Of a stretch of 64,000 nucleotides of DNA, positions 23,410 to 32,334 are shown in pieces. Every line of letters begins with the position of its first letter. The stretch's first letter is position 1. Both the position numbers and the translations under genes were made by a program. The notes beneath the pieces were generated by a model, which was not told where the DNA came from, did no database searches, and saw nothing but the letters and a program-made list of their open reading frames with translations. Origin of the DNA: an uncultured bacterium (lineage in GTDB: Bacteria > Actinomycetota > Actinomycetes > S36-B12 > CAIYMF01); NCBI GenBank assembly GCA_903826575.1, contig CAIKEU010000058.1, positions 1 to 64,000 on the forward strand, read 5' to 3'.

Positions 23410-24246
23410 GTGACGGGCGATAAGCGTGGCGTACTTGTGTTGGCAGCGACACCAATCGGTAATCCGGCCGACGCGTCAGCGCGCCTTCGCGCCGAACTCA
23501 CGACCGCCGATGTTGTGGCTGCGGAGGACACTCGGCGAGCCCGTCGGCTGATCGATGACCTCGACGTAACGGTCGGTGGCCGACTGGTTTCCTACTACGA
23601 CGCGGTGGAACAAAAGCGGCTACCCGAGCTGCTCGAGGCACTTGAGGGTGGCCAACGCGTGCTGCTGATCACCGATGCAGGCATGCCGAGTGTTAGTGAT
23701 CCGGGCTATCGGTTGGTGTCGGCCGCCGTCGCGCGGGGGATTGACGTTACGGCCGCGCCGGGGCCGTCGGCGGTGCTCACCGCACTCGCTCTCTCGGGGC
23801 TGCCGGTCGATCGCTTCGCGTTTGAAGGATTCCTGCCGCGTAAGTCGGGTGAGCGCAAGACAGCGCTGGCCGAGCTAGTTGGCGACCCGCGAACCTTGGT
23901 CTTCTTTGAGGCCCCGCATCGCATCGCCGAGATGCTTACCGCACTCGCGGATGTATTGGGTGATGATCGGCCGGCGGCGGTCTGCCGTGAACTCACCAAG
24001 ACGTACGAAGAGGTGCGACGCGGTGGTCTTCGCGAGCTGGCGCAGTGGTCTGCTGATGGACTTCGAGGTGAGATCACGGTCGTGGTTCAGGGGGCGCCGG
24101 AAGGTCTACGTCGGCGCCCCGTCGATGAGGATGCCGACCCTCGTAAGGCGGCACTCGCGGCCGTTGCGGACGCATACGGACTGCCGCGCAAAGCTGTCTA
24201 TGACGCAATTGTCGCAGCGAAGAAGTCCGCAGCCCAGCAAACCTGA
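23410..24246 (+). CDS. rsmI: 16S rRNA (cytidine-1402-2'-O)-methyltransferase RsmI
   Basis: This 278-residue tetrapyrrole-methylase-fold enzyme 2'-O-methylates C1402 in the ribosomal P site. The N-terminus LVLAATPIGNPADAS, the stretch ADVVAAEDTRRARRL and APGPSAVLTALALSGLP are diagnostic. I chose the GTG at 23410, as earlier codons in this frame run antisense into pmt. RsmH, its usual partner for the same nucleotide, is not in the window. It heads the rsmI-metG-tatD-rsmA-ispE block. Confidence 0.93.
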   Translation: MTGDKRGVLVLAATPIGNPADASARLRAELTTADVVAAEDTRRARRLIDDLDVTVGGRLVSYYDAVEQKRLPELLEALEGGQRVLLITDAGMPSVSDPGYRLVSAAVARGIDVTAAPGPSAVLTALALSGLPVDRFAFEGFLPRKSGERKTALAELVGDPRTLVFFEAPHRIAEMLTALADVLGDDRPAAVCRELTKTYEEVRRGGLRELAQWSADGLRGEITVVVQGAPEGLRRRPVDEDADPRKAALAAVADAYGLPRKAVYDAIVAAKKSAAQQT

Positions 24247-24282
24247 ACGACGGCACCGGCCGATGCCCTCTAAGATCGGGGT

Positions 24283-25878
24283 GTGTCTGATTCGACGTAC
24301 TACCTGACCACGCCGATCTACTACGTGAACGATGCCCCGCATATCGGGCATGCGTACACCACAACGGCCGGCGATGTCGCTACGCGCTGGCATCGCCAGC
24401 GTGGTGAGAAGGTCTGGTTCCTCACCGGTACCGACGAGCACGGCCAGAAAGTTATGCGGACGGCTGAAGCGAACGGTGTCGCTCCACAGGAGTGGGCGGA
24501 TCGCCTCGTTGAATCTGCGTGGCTGCCAGTGTTAAAGACGATCGACGCGCAGAACGATGACTTCATCCGCACGACCCAGCCCCGTCACACCGAGCGGGTT
24601 CAAAAGTTCCTTGCTGGGCTCAAAGACAAGGGCGAGATCTTCGAGGGTGCCTATGAGGGTCCGTATTGCGTTGGCTGCGAGGAGTTCAAACTTCCCGGCG
24701 ATCTAGCCGATGGAACCGGCGAGTTTGAAGGCCAGAAGGTATGTCCAACTCACGGCCGTCCAGTAGAGACTGTGAGTGAGACCAACTGGTTCTTCCGTCT
24801 GTCTGCCTACGCGGACAAACTGCTCGCCCACTACGAAGCCAATCCGAATGCAGTCGCTCCACAATCTGCTTATAACGAGGTTGTGTCGTTCCTGCGCACT
24901 GGACTGCAAGACCTGTCGATCTCGCGGTCGACCTTCAACTGGGGCATTCCCGTTCCGTGGGATACCGATCAGGTCGTCTACGTCTGGTTCGATGCACTCC
25001 TGAATTACGCGACGGCAGTTGGCTTAGGTGATGAGCCAGGTACACCGGGCGCGGAAAGGTTCGCTGAGATCTGGCCAGCGTCGGTTCATCTTGTAGGCAA
25101 AGACATTCTTCGATTCCACGCGGTGATTTGGCCAGCCATGTTGATGGCAGCCGATTTGCCCTTGCCGAAGCAGGTTTTCGCTCACGGCTGGTTGCTCGTG
25201 GGCGGCGAGAAAATGAGCAAGAGCAAGCTCACCGGAATTGCGCCGAGCCAGATCGTTGACCACTTCGGCTCAGATGCTTTCCGCTACTACTTCTTGCGTG
25301 CGATCCAATTCGGATCGGACGGATCGTTCTCATGGGAAGACATGAGCGCGCGCTACACCGCGGAGTTGGCCAACGGGTTGGGCAACCTCGCGTCTCGTGC
25401 TCCTGCGATGGTGGCCAAATACTGTGACGGCATCTTGCCCACGCCCGGTGAAAGCACTGCGGCCGAAGTTGCTGTTCAGGAAGCCCTCACCTCGGCGGCG
25501 TCGACTGCTGATGAAGCGATTCTGCGGTTGGATTTCCTCAACGGTATTCAAGCAATGAAGTCGTTCGTGGATGTTGTGAATGGCTACGTCACAGAGCAAG
25601 AGCCATGGGTGCTTGCCAAGGACGAGGCCAATGCCGAGCGGCTATCGACCGTGCTCTACACAATTTGCGAATCGCTACGGGCCATCGCGGTGCTTCATCA
25701 CGCGGTGATGCCGAAGGCGACTGCATCACTCTGGGAGCAGCTCGGTGCCGATGTTGCGCTTGGCCCAATCGATCAGCAGAACGTCACCGATGTTGCTCGG
25801 TGGGGTCAGTTGCCCGCCGGAACCCCAATCACCAAGGGTGCGATCCTGTTCCCACGGCTTGAGGAGACGGCCGAATAG
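24283..25878 (+). CDS. metG: Methionyl-tRNA synthetase
   Basis: This 531-residue class I synthetase charges tRNA-Met. HIGH is intact at 20-23 (NDAPHIGHAYTT) and the KMSKS loop is at 310-314 (GEKMSKS). The knuckle reads YCVGCEEFKLPGDLADG, then KVCPTHGRPVE, so the first Cys pair is present while the second position has one Cys and a His; this is a reduced zinc site. The C-terminal tRNA-binding EMAP-like domain is absent, as in other short actinobacterial forms. The GTG start lies 36 bases after rsmI. Confidence 0.96.
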   Translation: MSDSTYYLTTPIYYVNDAPHIGHAYTTTAGDVATRWHRQRGEKVWFLTGTDEHGQKVMRTAEANGVAPQEWADRLVESAWLPVLKTIDAQNDDFIRTTQPRHTERVQKFLAGLKDKGEIFEGAYEGPYCVGCEEFKLPGDLADGTGEFEGQKVCPTHGRPVETVSETNWFFRLSAYADKLLAHYEANPNAVAPQSAYNEVVSFLRTGLQDLSISRSTFNWGIPVPWDTDQVVYVWFDALLNYATAVGLGDEPGTPGAERFAEIWPASVHLVGKDILRFHAVIWPAMLMAADLPLPKQVFAHGWLLVGGEKMSKSKLTGIAPSQIVDHFGSDAFRYYFLRAIQFGSDGSFSWEDMSARYTAELANGLGNLASRAPAMVAKYCDGILPTPGESTAAEVAVQEALTSAASTADEAILRLDFLNGIQAMKSFVDVVNGYVTEQEPWVLAKDEANAERLSTVLYTICESLRAIAVLHHAVMPKATASLWEQLGADVALGPIDQQNVTDVARWGQLPAGTPITKGAILFPRLEETAE

Positions 25879-25887
25879 GCCTGCGCT

Positions 25888-26811
25888 ATGTCCTCGCTAG
25901 ATAAGCCAGTTCGCACGCGCGCGTCCGTCCAAGAGTCGGGTCACTCGCGCGACTTACAACGTCCGCCGCTGCCTGAGCCATTGCCGTCACCGGTGATCGA
26001 CACGCACTGCCATCTCGATATCAACGATGGTTGGCCCGGAGACGAAGGTGACGAGGGTGCTTGGCTCACCGTGTCGGACGCCTTGGAACGCGCTGCCTCA
26101 GTTGGAGTTATGCGAATCGTGCAAGTTGGCTGCGATCTACCGAGTGCACGATGGTCAGCTGATTGTGCAGATCAACACGACGCCATCATTGCCACCGTTG
26201 CTCTGCACCCGAACGAGGCGCCACGGATCTTTAACGAAGGTGGTCGGGTGGCTCTTGAGGCCGCTCTTGACGAGATTGCTTCCTTGGCTGAACGTCCACG
26301 TGTTCGTGCCATTGGCGAGACCGGAATGGATTTCTTCCGAACCGGTGAGGAAGGCCGCGCCATTCAGGAAGAGTCGTTCCGACGTCACATCGATCTAGCG
26401 AAGCGGCTCGGCAAGCCGGTGGTGATTCACGATCGTGACTCGCATGAGGCGGTTATCGAGATTTTGGAAAGTGAAGGTGCGCCGGAAAACGTGGTGTTTC
26501 ACTGCTACTCCGGTGATGCCGCAATGGCTCGCTACTGCACCGAGCGCGGCTGGTACCTGTCTTTCGCAGGCACGGTGACGTTCAAGAATGCGCAGGCACT
26601 TCGTGATTCAGTTGCGGTGGCCCCACTTGATCGCATTTTGGTCGAGACCGATGCGCCATACCTCACGCCAACTCCCTTTCGTGGTCGGCCAAATGCGTCG
26701 TATCTAATTCCGCATACGGTCCGCGTCATGTCGCAAAGTGCTGACGTCGATGAAGCCACGATGTCGCAGGCGCTTTGGGATAACGCACAGAGCGTGTTTG
26801 GTGCCTGGTGA
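25888..26811 (+). CDS. tatD: TatD-family metal-dependent hydrolase
   Basis: This 307-residue TIM-barrel hydrolase is of the TatD DNase family, which acts as a 3'-5' exonuclease on damaged DNA and RNA. Metal ligands are visible in [10 protein letters not shown], in the Glu of [15 protein letters not shown], in [12 protein letters not shown], in the His of VVFHCYSGD and in [11 protein letters not shown] 35-residue polar N-terminus precedes the barrel, somewhat longer than usual. It lies just after metG and overlaps rsmA by four bases. The resuscitation factor gene that often sits between tatD and rsmA in this phylum is missing. Confidence 0.93.
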   Translation: MSSLDKPVRTRASVQESGHSRDLQRPPLPEPLPSPVIDTHCHLDINDGWPGDEGDEGAWLTVSDALERAASVGVMRIVQVGCDLPSARWSADCADQHDAIIATVALHPNEAPRIFNEGGRVALEAALDEIASLAERPRVRAIGETGMDFFRTGEEGRAIQEESFRRHIDLAKRLGKPVVIHDRDSHEAVIEILESEGAPENVVFHCYSGDAAMARYCTERGWYLSFAGTVTFKNAQALRDSVAVAPLDRILVETDAPYLTPTPFRGRPNASYLIPHTVRVMSQSADVDEATMSQALWDNAQSVFGAW

Positions 26812-27704
26812 CGTCGGATACACCATCGAATGTCGCGGATAGCTCCGACGGCTTACTTGGGGCGGCTGAGATCCGTTTGCTCGCAGACCGGTTGGGGATC
26901 CGTCCGACGAAGCAGCGTGGACAAAACTTCGTCATCGACGCGAATACGGTTCGTCGAATCGCTCGTACCGCTGAACTTTCGCCGCAAGACGTCGTTCTCG
27001 AAGTTGGGCCGGGACTCGGTAGTTTGACGCTGGCTTTACTGCCGTATGCGCAGCGAGTCGTTGCGGTCGAGATTGACGATGATCTCGCTGCGGCGCTGCC
27101 TGCAACCGTTGAGGCACATCGGCCAGATCTGCTCGATCGGCTGGAGGTGGTTCGCGCCGATGCACTTCATATCCGCGAGCTTCCGGGTGATCGACCAACT
27201 GCCTTGGTGGCGAATCTGCCATACAACATCAGCGTGCCCGTGATCTTGCACTTACTCGAGACCTTCCCCTCGATCAAGCGGGTCTTGGTTATGGTGCAAC
27301 TCGAAGTGGCTGATCGCCTCGCGGCAAAGCCCGGATCGAAGGTGTACGGCATTCCCAGTGTGAAAGCGAATTGGTACGGTCAGGTGGCACGCGTTGGCAC
27401 CGTGGGCCGAACCGTCTTCTGGCCGGCACCCAACGTCGACAGTGGCTTGGTTGCTATCGTGCGTCACGCCGAGCCGGTAGCCGATGTTGACCGTCGTGAA
27501 CTCTTCGCGGTTATTGATGCAGCGTTCGCCCAACGACGCAAAACCCTTCGTGCAGCCCTGTCTGGTTGGGCCGGTAGTGCGGTCGTCGCAGAAGAGATTC
27601 TTCGCGAGGCCGGGATTGATCCGGGGATCCGTGGTGAACAGCTCGGGGTCGTGGATTTTGCACGGATCGCGGCCGTGGCACACGCACACCGCCAAAACCC
27701 GTAG
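26808..27704 (+). CDS. rsmA: 16S rRNA dimethyladenosine transferase RsmA (KsgA)
   Basis: This 298-residue methyltransferase dimethylates two adjacent adenines near the 3' end of 16S rRNA, a late check of small-subunit assembly. SAM motif I is [15 protein letters not shown], the catalytic motif IV is [10 protein letters not shown], and [14 protein letters not shown] is the N-terminal hallmark. The start is the GTG inside the tatD stop. Identification is secure by sequence and by its place before ispE. Confidence 0.95.
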   Translation: MTSDTPSNVADSSDGLLGAAEIRLLADRLGIRPTKQRGQNFVIDANTVRRIARTAELSPQDVVLEVGPGLGSLTLALLPYAQRVVAVEIDDDLAAALPATVEAHRPDLLDRLEVVRADALHIRELPGDRPTALVANLPYNISVPVILHLLETFPSIKRVLVMVQLEVADRLAAKPGSKVYGIPSVKANWYGQVARVGTVGRTVFWPAPNVDSGLVAIVRHAEPVADVDRRELFAVIDAAFAQRRKTLRAALSGWAGSAVVAEEILREAGIDPGIRGEQLGVVDFARIAAVAHAHRQNP

Positions 27705-27713
27705 GCTCACACC

Positions 27714-28643
27714 GTGCTTGATTCCGTCACCGTCCGCGTCAGCGGCAAAGTTAACCTCGCCCTGAACGTCGGCCCACTGCGGGAGGACGGCTATCACAGT
27801 TTGGCTACCGTCTTCCAAGCCGTCAGCATTTACGACGATCTGACGGTGACGGCGGCGGCTCCTGGTTCGGGGATCCGGCTGACGGTTACTGGCGAAGGCG
27901 TGGGTGCAGTGCCCACTGATTCGTCGAACTTGGCTGTTCGAGCGGTCGAAGCGATGGTTCAGCACGGCGGAATCAGCGATGCGGTCCTGTCATTGAACAA
28001 GGGGATTCCGGTGGCCGGCGGGATGGCAGGTGGCAGTGCGGATGCCGCCGGTGCACTTCTGGCCATCGACACTCTCTGTGAACTCAATCTTGGCCGCGAG
28101 AACCTTTCGGAGATTGGTGCGGAACTCGGATCAGATGTGCCGTTCTGTCTGTACGGTGGCACGGCGTTGGGAACCGACAGGGGCAACGTCATCACCCCGG
28201 CCCTCGTCCGCGGTGACTACTACTGGGTTCTGGCTCTGGCGGAGGAGGGTTTATCAACGCCCGAGGTATTTCGCCGAGTTGATTACATACGTGACCTAGC
28301 AGACGTCCTCGTCGAGGATCCAAAGGTTCCTGACGCACTGATGTCGGCGCTGCTCGCAGGCGATGCACAACTCGTTGGCAAGGCACTGTCGAATGATCTT
28401 CAACGGGCGGCCACTCACCTGCGCCCGTCGCTTGATCAATTGCTGCGATCGGGGCAGGACGCCGGGGCGCTTGGTTCCATCGTGTCAGGCAGTGGGCCCA
28501 CGTGTGCCTTCCTTGCGCGCGACAATATTCATGCGCTCGACATTGCTGTTGCTCTTACGTCCACTGGATTGTGTCGCACAGTGAAGAGGGCGACCGGGCC
28601 CGCATTCGGTGCCACCGTTATCGACGCACGGAGTATCGCGTAA
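27714..28643 (+). CDS. ispE: 4-diphosphocytidyl-2-C-methyl-D-erythritol kinase IspE
   Basis: This 309-residue GHMP kinase performs the fourth step of the MEP isoprenoid pathway. N-terminal VSGKVNLALNVGPLREDGYH, the ATP loop GIPVAGGMAGGSADAAGAL and C-terminal VSGSGPTCAFLA are diagnostic. It begins with a GTG nine bases after the rsmA stop, and its TAA shares a base with the ATG of the following ABC-F gene, so the block is an operon. Confidence 0.94.
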   Translation: MLDSVTVRVSGKVNLALNVGPLREDGYHSLATVFQAVSIYDDLTVTAAAPGSGIRLTVTGEGVGAVPTDSSNLAVRAVEAMVQHGGISDAVLSLNKGIPVAGGMAGGSADAAGALLAIDTLCELNLGRENLSEIGAELGSDVPFCLYGGTALGTDRGNVITPALVRGDYYWVLALAEEGLSTPEVFRRVDYIRDLADVLVEDPKVPDALMSALLAGDAQLVGKALSNDLQRAATHLRPSLDQLLRSGQDAGALGSIVSGSGPTCAFLARDNIHALDIAVALTSTGLCRTVKRATGPAFGATVIDARSIA

Positions 28644-30487
28644 TGGCCGCAGCCTCTCTCGTAGCGCTTGAAAGCGTTACGAAAGCCCTTGGTACGCGCA
28701 CGCTTCTGGACGATGTGACTGTTGGCGTCACCGATGGCTCGCGGATCGGTGTGGTCGGACGAAACGGTGGCGGCAAGACAACGTTGATCCGAGTGCTCAC
28801 CGGTCTTGAACCAGTTGATGCTGGCCGAGTGATTCGGGCCGGTGGCACCACGATTGAAGTGTTAGATCAGGCCGATGGGTTCACCGCGGCCGACACACTT
28901 CGCTCAACTGTCATCGGCGATATCGATGACCACGTGTGGGCTAGCGATGCGCGCATTCGATCGATCGTCAGTGGTCTGCTTGGCGGTGTTGATGCCGAAA
29001 GTTACACCGAGGGTTGGCAAACTCGAACGTCGACGATGTCGGGGGGTGAACGGCGACGGGCGAATCTGGCCCGGGTTTTGATCGCCGACCCCGATCTGCT
29101 GGTCCTCGATGAGCCTACGAATCACCTCGATGTTGAAGCGGTGACGTGGCTGGCCGGGCACCTATCGCAGCGTCGTGGATCTGTCGTCGCGGTGACGCAC
29201 GATCGGTGGTTCCTCGATGCGATGGCGACGGAAACCTGGGAGGTCGTCAACTCATCCGTGCAGCGTTACGAGGGTGGATACGCGGCGTTCGTCTTGGCCA
29301 AGGCCGAACGATCACGACAAAGCGCCGCTTCGGAAGATCGTCGACAGAACTTGCTGCGCAAGGAGTTAGCGTGGTTGCGACGCGGTGCCCCCGCGCGTAC
29401 GAGCAAACCGAAGTTCCGTATTGACGCTGCAAATGCGCTTATTGCCAATGAGCCACCGCCACGCGACCGGTTGGCACTGGAAAAGTTCGCGACCGCTCGC
29501 CTAGGCAAGCAGGTCTATGACCTCGAAGACATCACCCTTGCCCCCGCGGTTGGGATCGACCCAGTTCTGGTGGACCAAACCTGGCGACTGGGTCCAGGTG
29601 ATCGGGTGGGCTTACTGGGTCCCAACGGAGCGGGCAAGACGACAATTCTGCGTTTACTCTCAGCCGCACATGATGGTGCTCTCGACTCTGCTGCCGCCCC
29701 GGATGTTCGTGCCGGTGGGATTCGAGTGGGCCAAACGGTTTCCGTTGGTCACTTATCGCAGGCGCTGAGCGAGATCGACCCAATGGAACGAGTTTTGGAA
29801 GCGCTGAAGCGCGAAAGCGAGTACGTTGATCTGGGTAAGGGACGTACACTCACTGCCCAGCAATTGCTTGAAAACTTTGGCTTTATTGGCGATAAGTTAC
29901 ACACCCGGCTCGGTGATCTATCCGGTGGTGAATTGCGTCGTCTGCAATTGTTGCGCCTGCTTGTTGGTGGCCCGAATGTACTGCTGCTTGATGAGCCAAC
30001 GAACGATCTCGACGTTGAAATGCTGACGGTACTTGAGGATCTGCTTGATACGTGGCCGGGCACCCTGATTGTCGTTAGCCACGATCGCTATTTCCTCGAG
30101 CGCACAACGGACAATGTTTACGGGCTGCTCGGCGATGGCAAGATCCTGCATCTCGTTGGCGGTGTGGACGAATATCTCGAGCGTCGGCTGGCGTCACCGA
30201 ACACATCGACGAAGTCGTCGTCGGCTGGATCAGCGCAAACTGCTGGTTCGGCGGAAACTCCCCGACTATCAGGCGGGGATGCCCGCGCAGCCCGCAAAGA
30301 ACTCACTCGGGTTGAGAGACGGATTCAAAAGCTAGATAGCGAGGAAACGCGGATCCACACTGCCATGGCAGATGCGGCCACCGATCACGCATTGGTCGGC
30401 TCACTTGATGCTGAACTGCGCGCGGTGATCGCCGAGCGCGGAGAACTTGAAGAGCAGTGGCTGATACTCGCAGCCGACCTCGACTAA
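28643..30487 (+). CDS. ABC-F translation/antibiotic-resistance ATPase (Uup-like)
   Basis: This 614-residue protein has two ABC domains and no membrane part. Domain 1 has Walker A GRNGGGKTTL and signature MSGGERRRANLARVL; domain 2 has GPNGAGKTTI and LSGGELRRLQLLRLL. The linker between them (about 230-290) is the ribosome-contacting arm of ABC-F proteins. The C-terminal 60 residues form a charged coiled coil (RKELTRVERRIQKL to the end), as in Uup. ABC-F proteins act on the ribosome or protect it; this conserved copy after ispE is probably a housekeeping factor, not a resistance gene. The ATG start shares its first base with the ispE stop. A TTA leucine codon occurs at 28862. Confidence 0.94.
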   Translation: MAAASLVALESVTKALGTRTLLDDVTVGVTDGSRIGVVGRNGGGKTTLIRVLTGLEPVDAGRVIRAGGTTIEVLDQADGFTAADTLRSTVIGDIDDHVWASDARIRSIVSGLLGGVDAESYTEGWQTRTSTMSGGERRRANLARVLIADPDLLVLDEPTNHLDVEAVTWLAGHLSQRRGSVVAVTHDRWFLDAMATETWEVVNSSVQRYEGGYAAFVLAKAERSRQSAASEDRRQNLLRKELAWLRRGAPARTSKPKFRIDAANALIANEPPPRDRLALEKFATARLGKQVYDLEDITLAPAVGIDPVLVDQTWRLGPGDRVGLLGPNGAGKTTILRLLSAAHDGALDSAAAPDVRAGGIRVGQTVSVGHLSQALSEIDPMERVLEALKRESEYVDLGKGRTLTAQQLLENFGFIGDKLHTRLGDLSGGELRRLQLLRLLVGGPNVLLLDEPTNDLDVEMLTVLEDLLDTWPGTLIVVSHDRYFLERTTDNVYGLLGDGKILHLVGGVDEYLERRLASPNTSTKSSSAGSAQTAGSAETPRLSGGDARAARKELTRVERRIQKLDSEETRIHTAMADAATDHALVGSLDAELRAVIAERGELEEQWLILAADLD

Positions 30488-30505
30488 AGCCAGGCGCGCA
30501 TACGG

Positions 30506-31027
30506 TCAGACTTCCGGCCCTTGCTCAAACGGGACAGTGAGATAGCGCAGTAACTGCGCTAATTCCTCGCGCTGTCTTGGGGTGATTGCTGAGAGGATCA
30601 TTTGCTCGTGCCGTAGCAGGTCCGTCAACGCGTCATCAACAGTTGTGCGACCTTCATCAGTGAGAACGACCTGGACGCTTCGCCCGTCGCTGGGGTCAGG
30701 TGACCGAGTGACGAGTCCACGTGATTCCAGTCGATCAATGCGGTTCGTCATTGTTCCGCTGGTGACGAGAGTGAGTTGCACGAGTCGGCCAGGGGACAGT
30801 GCGTACGGGGACCCCTCGCGACGGAGTGCGGCCAAAACGTCGAACTCCCACGATTCGAGATCGTGAGCATCGAACGCCTCACGTCGGGCTAAATCGAGAT
30901 GTCGAGCTAGTCGACTGACCCGTGACAAAACTTCCAGTGGTGCCACGTCTAGATCTGGACGCTCACGTCTCCACGCTTGAACGAGGCCGTCGACCTCGTC
31001 GTGGTGGGTGAACGGACTTTCAGTCAT
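30506..31027 (-). CDS. MarR-family transcriptional regulator
   Basis: This 173-residue winged-helix repressor has the recognition helix in LVTSGTMTNRIDRLESRGLV and the wing SPDPSDGRSVQVVLTDEG, a MarR hallmark. The N-terminal extension (1-40) is typical of actinobacterial members with LxxVSRLxRHLD. A 24-bp perfect palindrome lies 17 bases before its start, an almost certain autoregulatory site. The gene upstream on the same strand is a GNAT enzyme whose stop is 10 bases away. The inducer is unknown. Confidence 0.93.
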   Translation of the reverse strand: MTESPFTHHDEVDGLVQAWRRERPDLDVAPLEVLSRVSRLARHLDLARREAFDAHDLESWEFDVLAALRREGSPYALSPGRLVQLTLVTSGTMTNRIDRLESRGLVTRSPDPSDGRSVQVVLTDEGRTTVDDALTDLLRHEQMILSAITPRQREELAQLLRYLTVPFEQGPEV

Positions 31028-31036
31028 AGTGTCAGC

Positions 31037-31582
31037 CTACGCCAAGTATCTCGACGTCGAGATACTTGCATCCTCATCCTGTTCCCAACGAATCTCGCCG
31101 TCGTGCGAGGTGTCAGTTGGGTTCAATCCGAGCGCTTTGGCAACTGCCTGTGACTTCACGTGGGTGGGTGCTATGTGGCAGAACACGGCGACGATGTGGT
31201 CGCCGGTATCGCCTCGCAGGCAGGCATCTCGTACATCACGTGCGGCCTCAGCTGCGTAACCCATTCCCTGCCAAGGTAATCCGACAACCCATGCGATCTC
31301 TGCCAGTTTCCCCGTCACAGTTATCTGGATGAAGCCGGCCGCCTCATGTGTGGATCGCAGGCGAATAATCCAGTTATGCCACACCTGGGTTCCGTCATCT
31401 GAATGACCTTGGGTCTGGCGCGTATAGGTCGCACGCAATTCATCGAGCGTGGGGGATTCTTGATCGGGGTAGTACTCGTACAACTCACGAGGTGCGAGCA
31501 CATCGACCATTTCGTCGGCATGTTCCACGTGCAACGGTTCTAAGAGCAATCGCTTAGTCGTCAGGTCGGGAGTGACGGCCAC
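31037..31582 (-). CDS. GNAT acetyltransferase (RimJ/RimL type)
   Basis: This 181-residue acetyltransferase starts TTKRLLLEPLHVEHADEM and continues with LPWQGMGYAAEAARDVRDACL (the acetyl-CoA loop) and a late KSQAVAKALGLNPTD. I chose the GTG at 31582, just after the TetR gene, since longer frames run into that gene. The last codons encode ASISTSRYLA and their DNA is the marR palindrome, so the enzyme's end and a regulatory site share the same bases. The substrate is unknown. Confidence 0.83.
   Translation of the reverse strand: MAVTPDLTTKRLLLEPLHVEHADEMVDVLAPRELYEYYPDQESPTLDELRATYTRQTQGHSDDGTQVWHNWIIRLRSTHEAAGFIQITVTGKLAEIAWVVGLPWQGMGYAAEAARDVRDACLRGDTGDHIVAVFCHIAPTHVKSQAVAKALGLNPTDTSHDGEIRWEQDEDASISTSRYLA
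31044..31067. promoter_or_regulatory. 24-bp perfect palindrome, probable MarR operator
   Basis: The 24 bases are perfectly self-complementary around GACGTC: the left arm AAGTATCTCGAC is mirrored exactly. The centre is about 28 bases upstream of the marR start, where a repressor would block transcription. ATCTCGA-type arms are typical of MarR-family sites. It overlaps the final codons of the GNAT gene. Confidence 0.85.
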
Positions 31583-31590
31583 GTCCTGGC

Positions 31591-32334
31591 CTACGCTTTG
31601 GGACGCTGGGTGATGAGTCGAGGCTTCTTCTCCAAGCCTACGATCCCGTTCCACGCCAAGTTAACGACGTGGGCTACGACCTCGTCCTTCTTGGGTCGAC
31701 GTGCGTCGAGCCACCACTGACCCGTTAGCGCCACCATGCCGACAAGCATGTTTGCGTACATCGGTGCGTACTTCGATGGATAACCCTTGCGATCGAATTC
31801 CTTAGCGAGCCGCGCTTCAACTTGGCTGGCCACATCACGCAGGAGTGATGCGAAGTTTCCGGTGTTTTGGGCGACAGGTGAATCGCGTACCAGCACGCGA
31901 AAGCCGTCGCTACGCTCTTCGATGTAGTCGAAGAGGGCTCGACCGGCTTGTTCGAGTAGCGCGCGGGGCTCTGTTGCTGTCAACGAATCGCTGACCATTC
32001 CAAGCAAGATATTCATCTCACGATCGACGATGACGGCGTAGAGTCCGTCCTTGCTTCCAAAATGTTCGTAAACAACCGGCTTGGAAACACTTGCCTTGGC
32101 AGCGATTTCTTCGATTGTGACAGCTTCGAATCCCTTGTCTGCGAAGAGTTTACGAGCGACGTCGATGAGCTGCTCGCGACGCTCGCGGCCGCTCATTCGC
32201 ACGCGATCGGACTTTCGCGCGCGACGTGAGGGTGTGGCAGCGGGTGCTTCGACGATGTCATCTTCGTGATCCACGGGTACATCCTGCCGTGAATTGCTCG
32301 CCGAATCGATAGTAGTCGGACGTAGGTCCGTCAC
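31591..32334 (-). CDS. TetR-family regulator, partner of the desaturase
   Basis: This 247-residue regulator has a disordered, acidic and basic N-terminal extension (1-48) before the TetR DNA-binding domain (GRERREQLIDVARKLFADKG, then IEEIAAKASVSKPVVYEHFGSKDGLY). The C-terminal domain is a helical ligand pocket. Its start overlaps the desaturase stop by four bases (ATGA), so the two are co-translated and it probably regulates the shared promoter. The three TACG-N4-CGTA sites before the desaturase are its likely target. A fatty acyl-CoA ligand is plausible from context only. Confidence 0.9.
   Translation of the reverse strand: MTDLRPTTIDSASNSRQDVPVDHEDDIVEAPAATPSRRARKSDRVRMSGRERREQLIDVARKLFADKGFEAVTIEEIAAKASVSKPVVYEHFGSKDGLYAVIVDREMNILLGMVSDSLTATEPRALLEQAGRALFDYIEERSDGFRVLVRDSPVAQNTGNFASLLRDVASQVEARLAKEFDRKGYPSKYAPMYANMLVGMVALTGQWWLDARRPKKDEVVAHVVNLAWNGIVGLEKKPRLITQRPKA

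Noticed and set aside
27252..27965. 237-codon frame antisense to rsmA and ispE
   Set aside because: No recognisable domain and it spans two well-conserved genes on the other strand.
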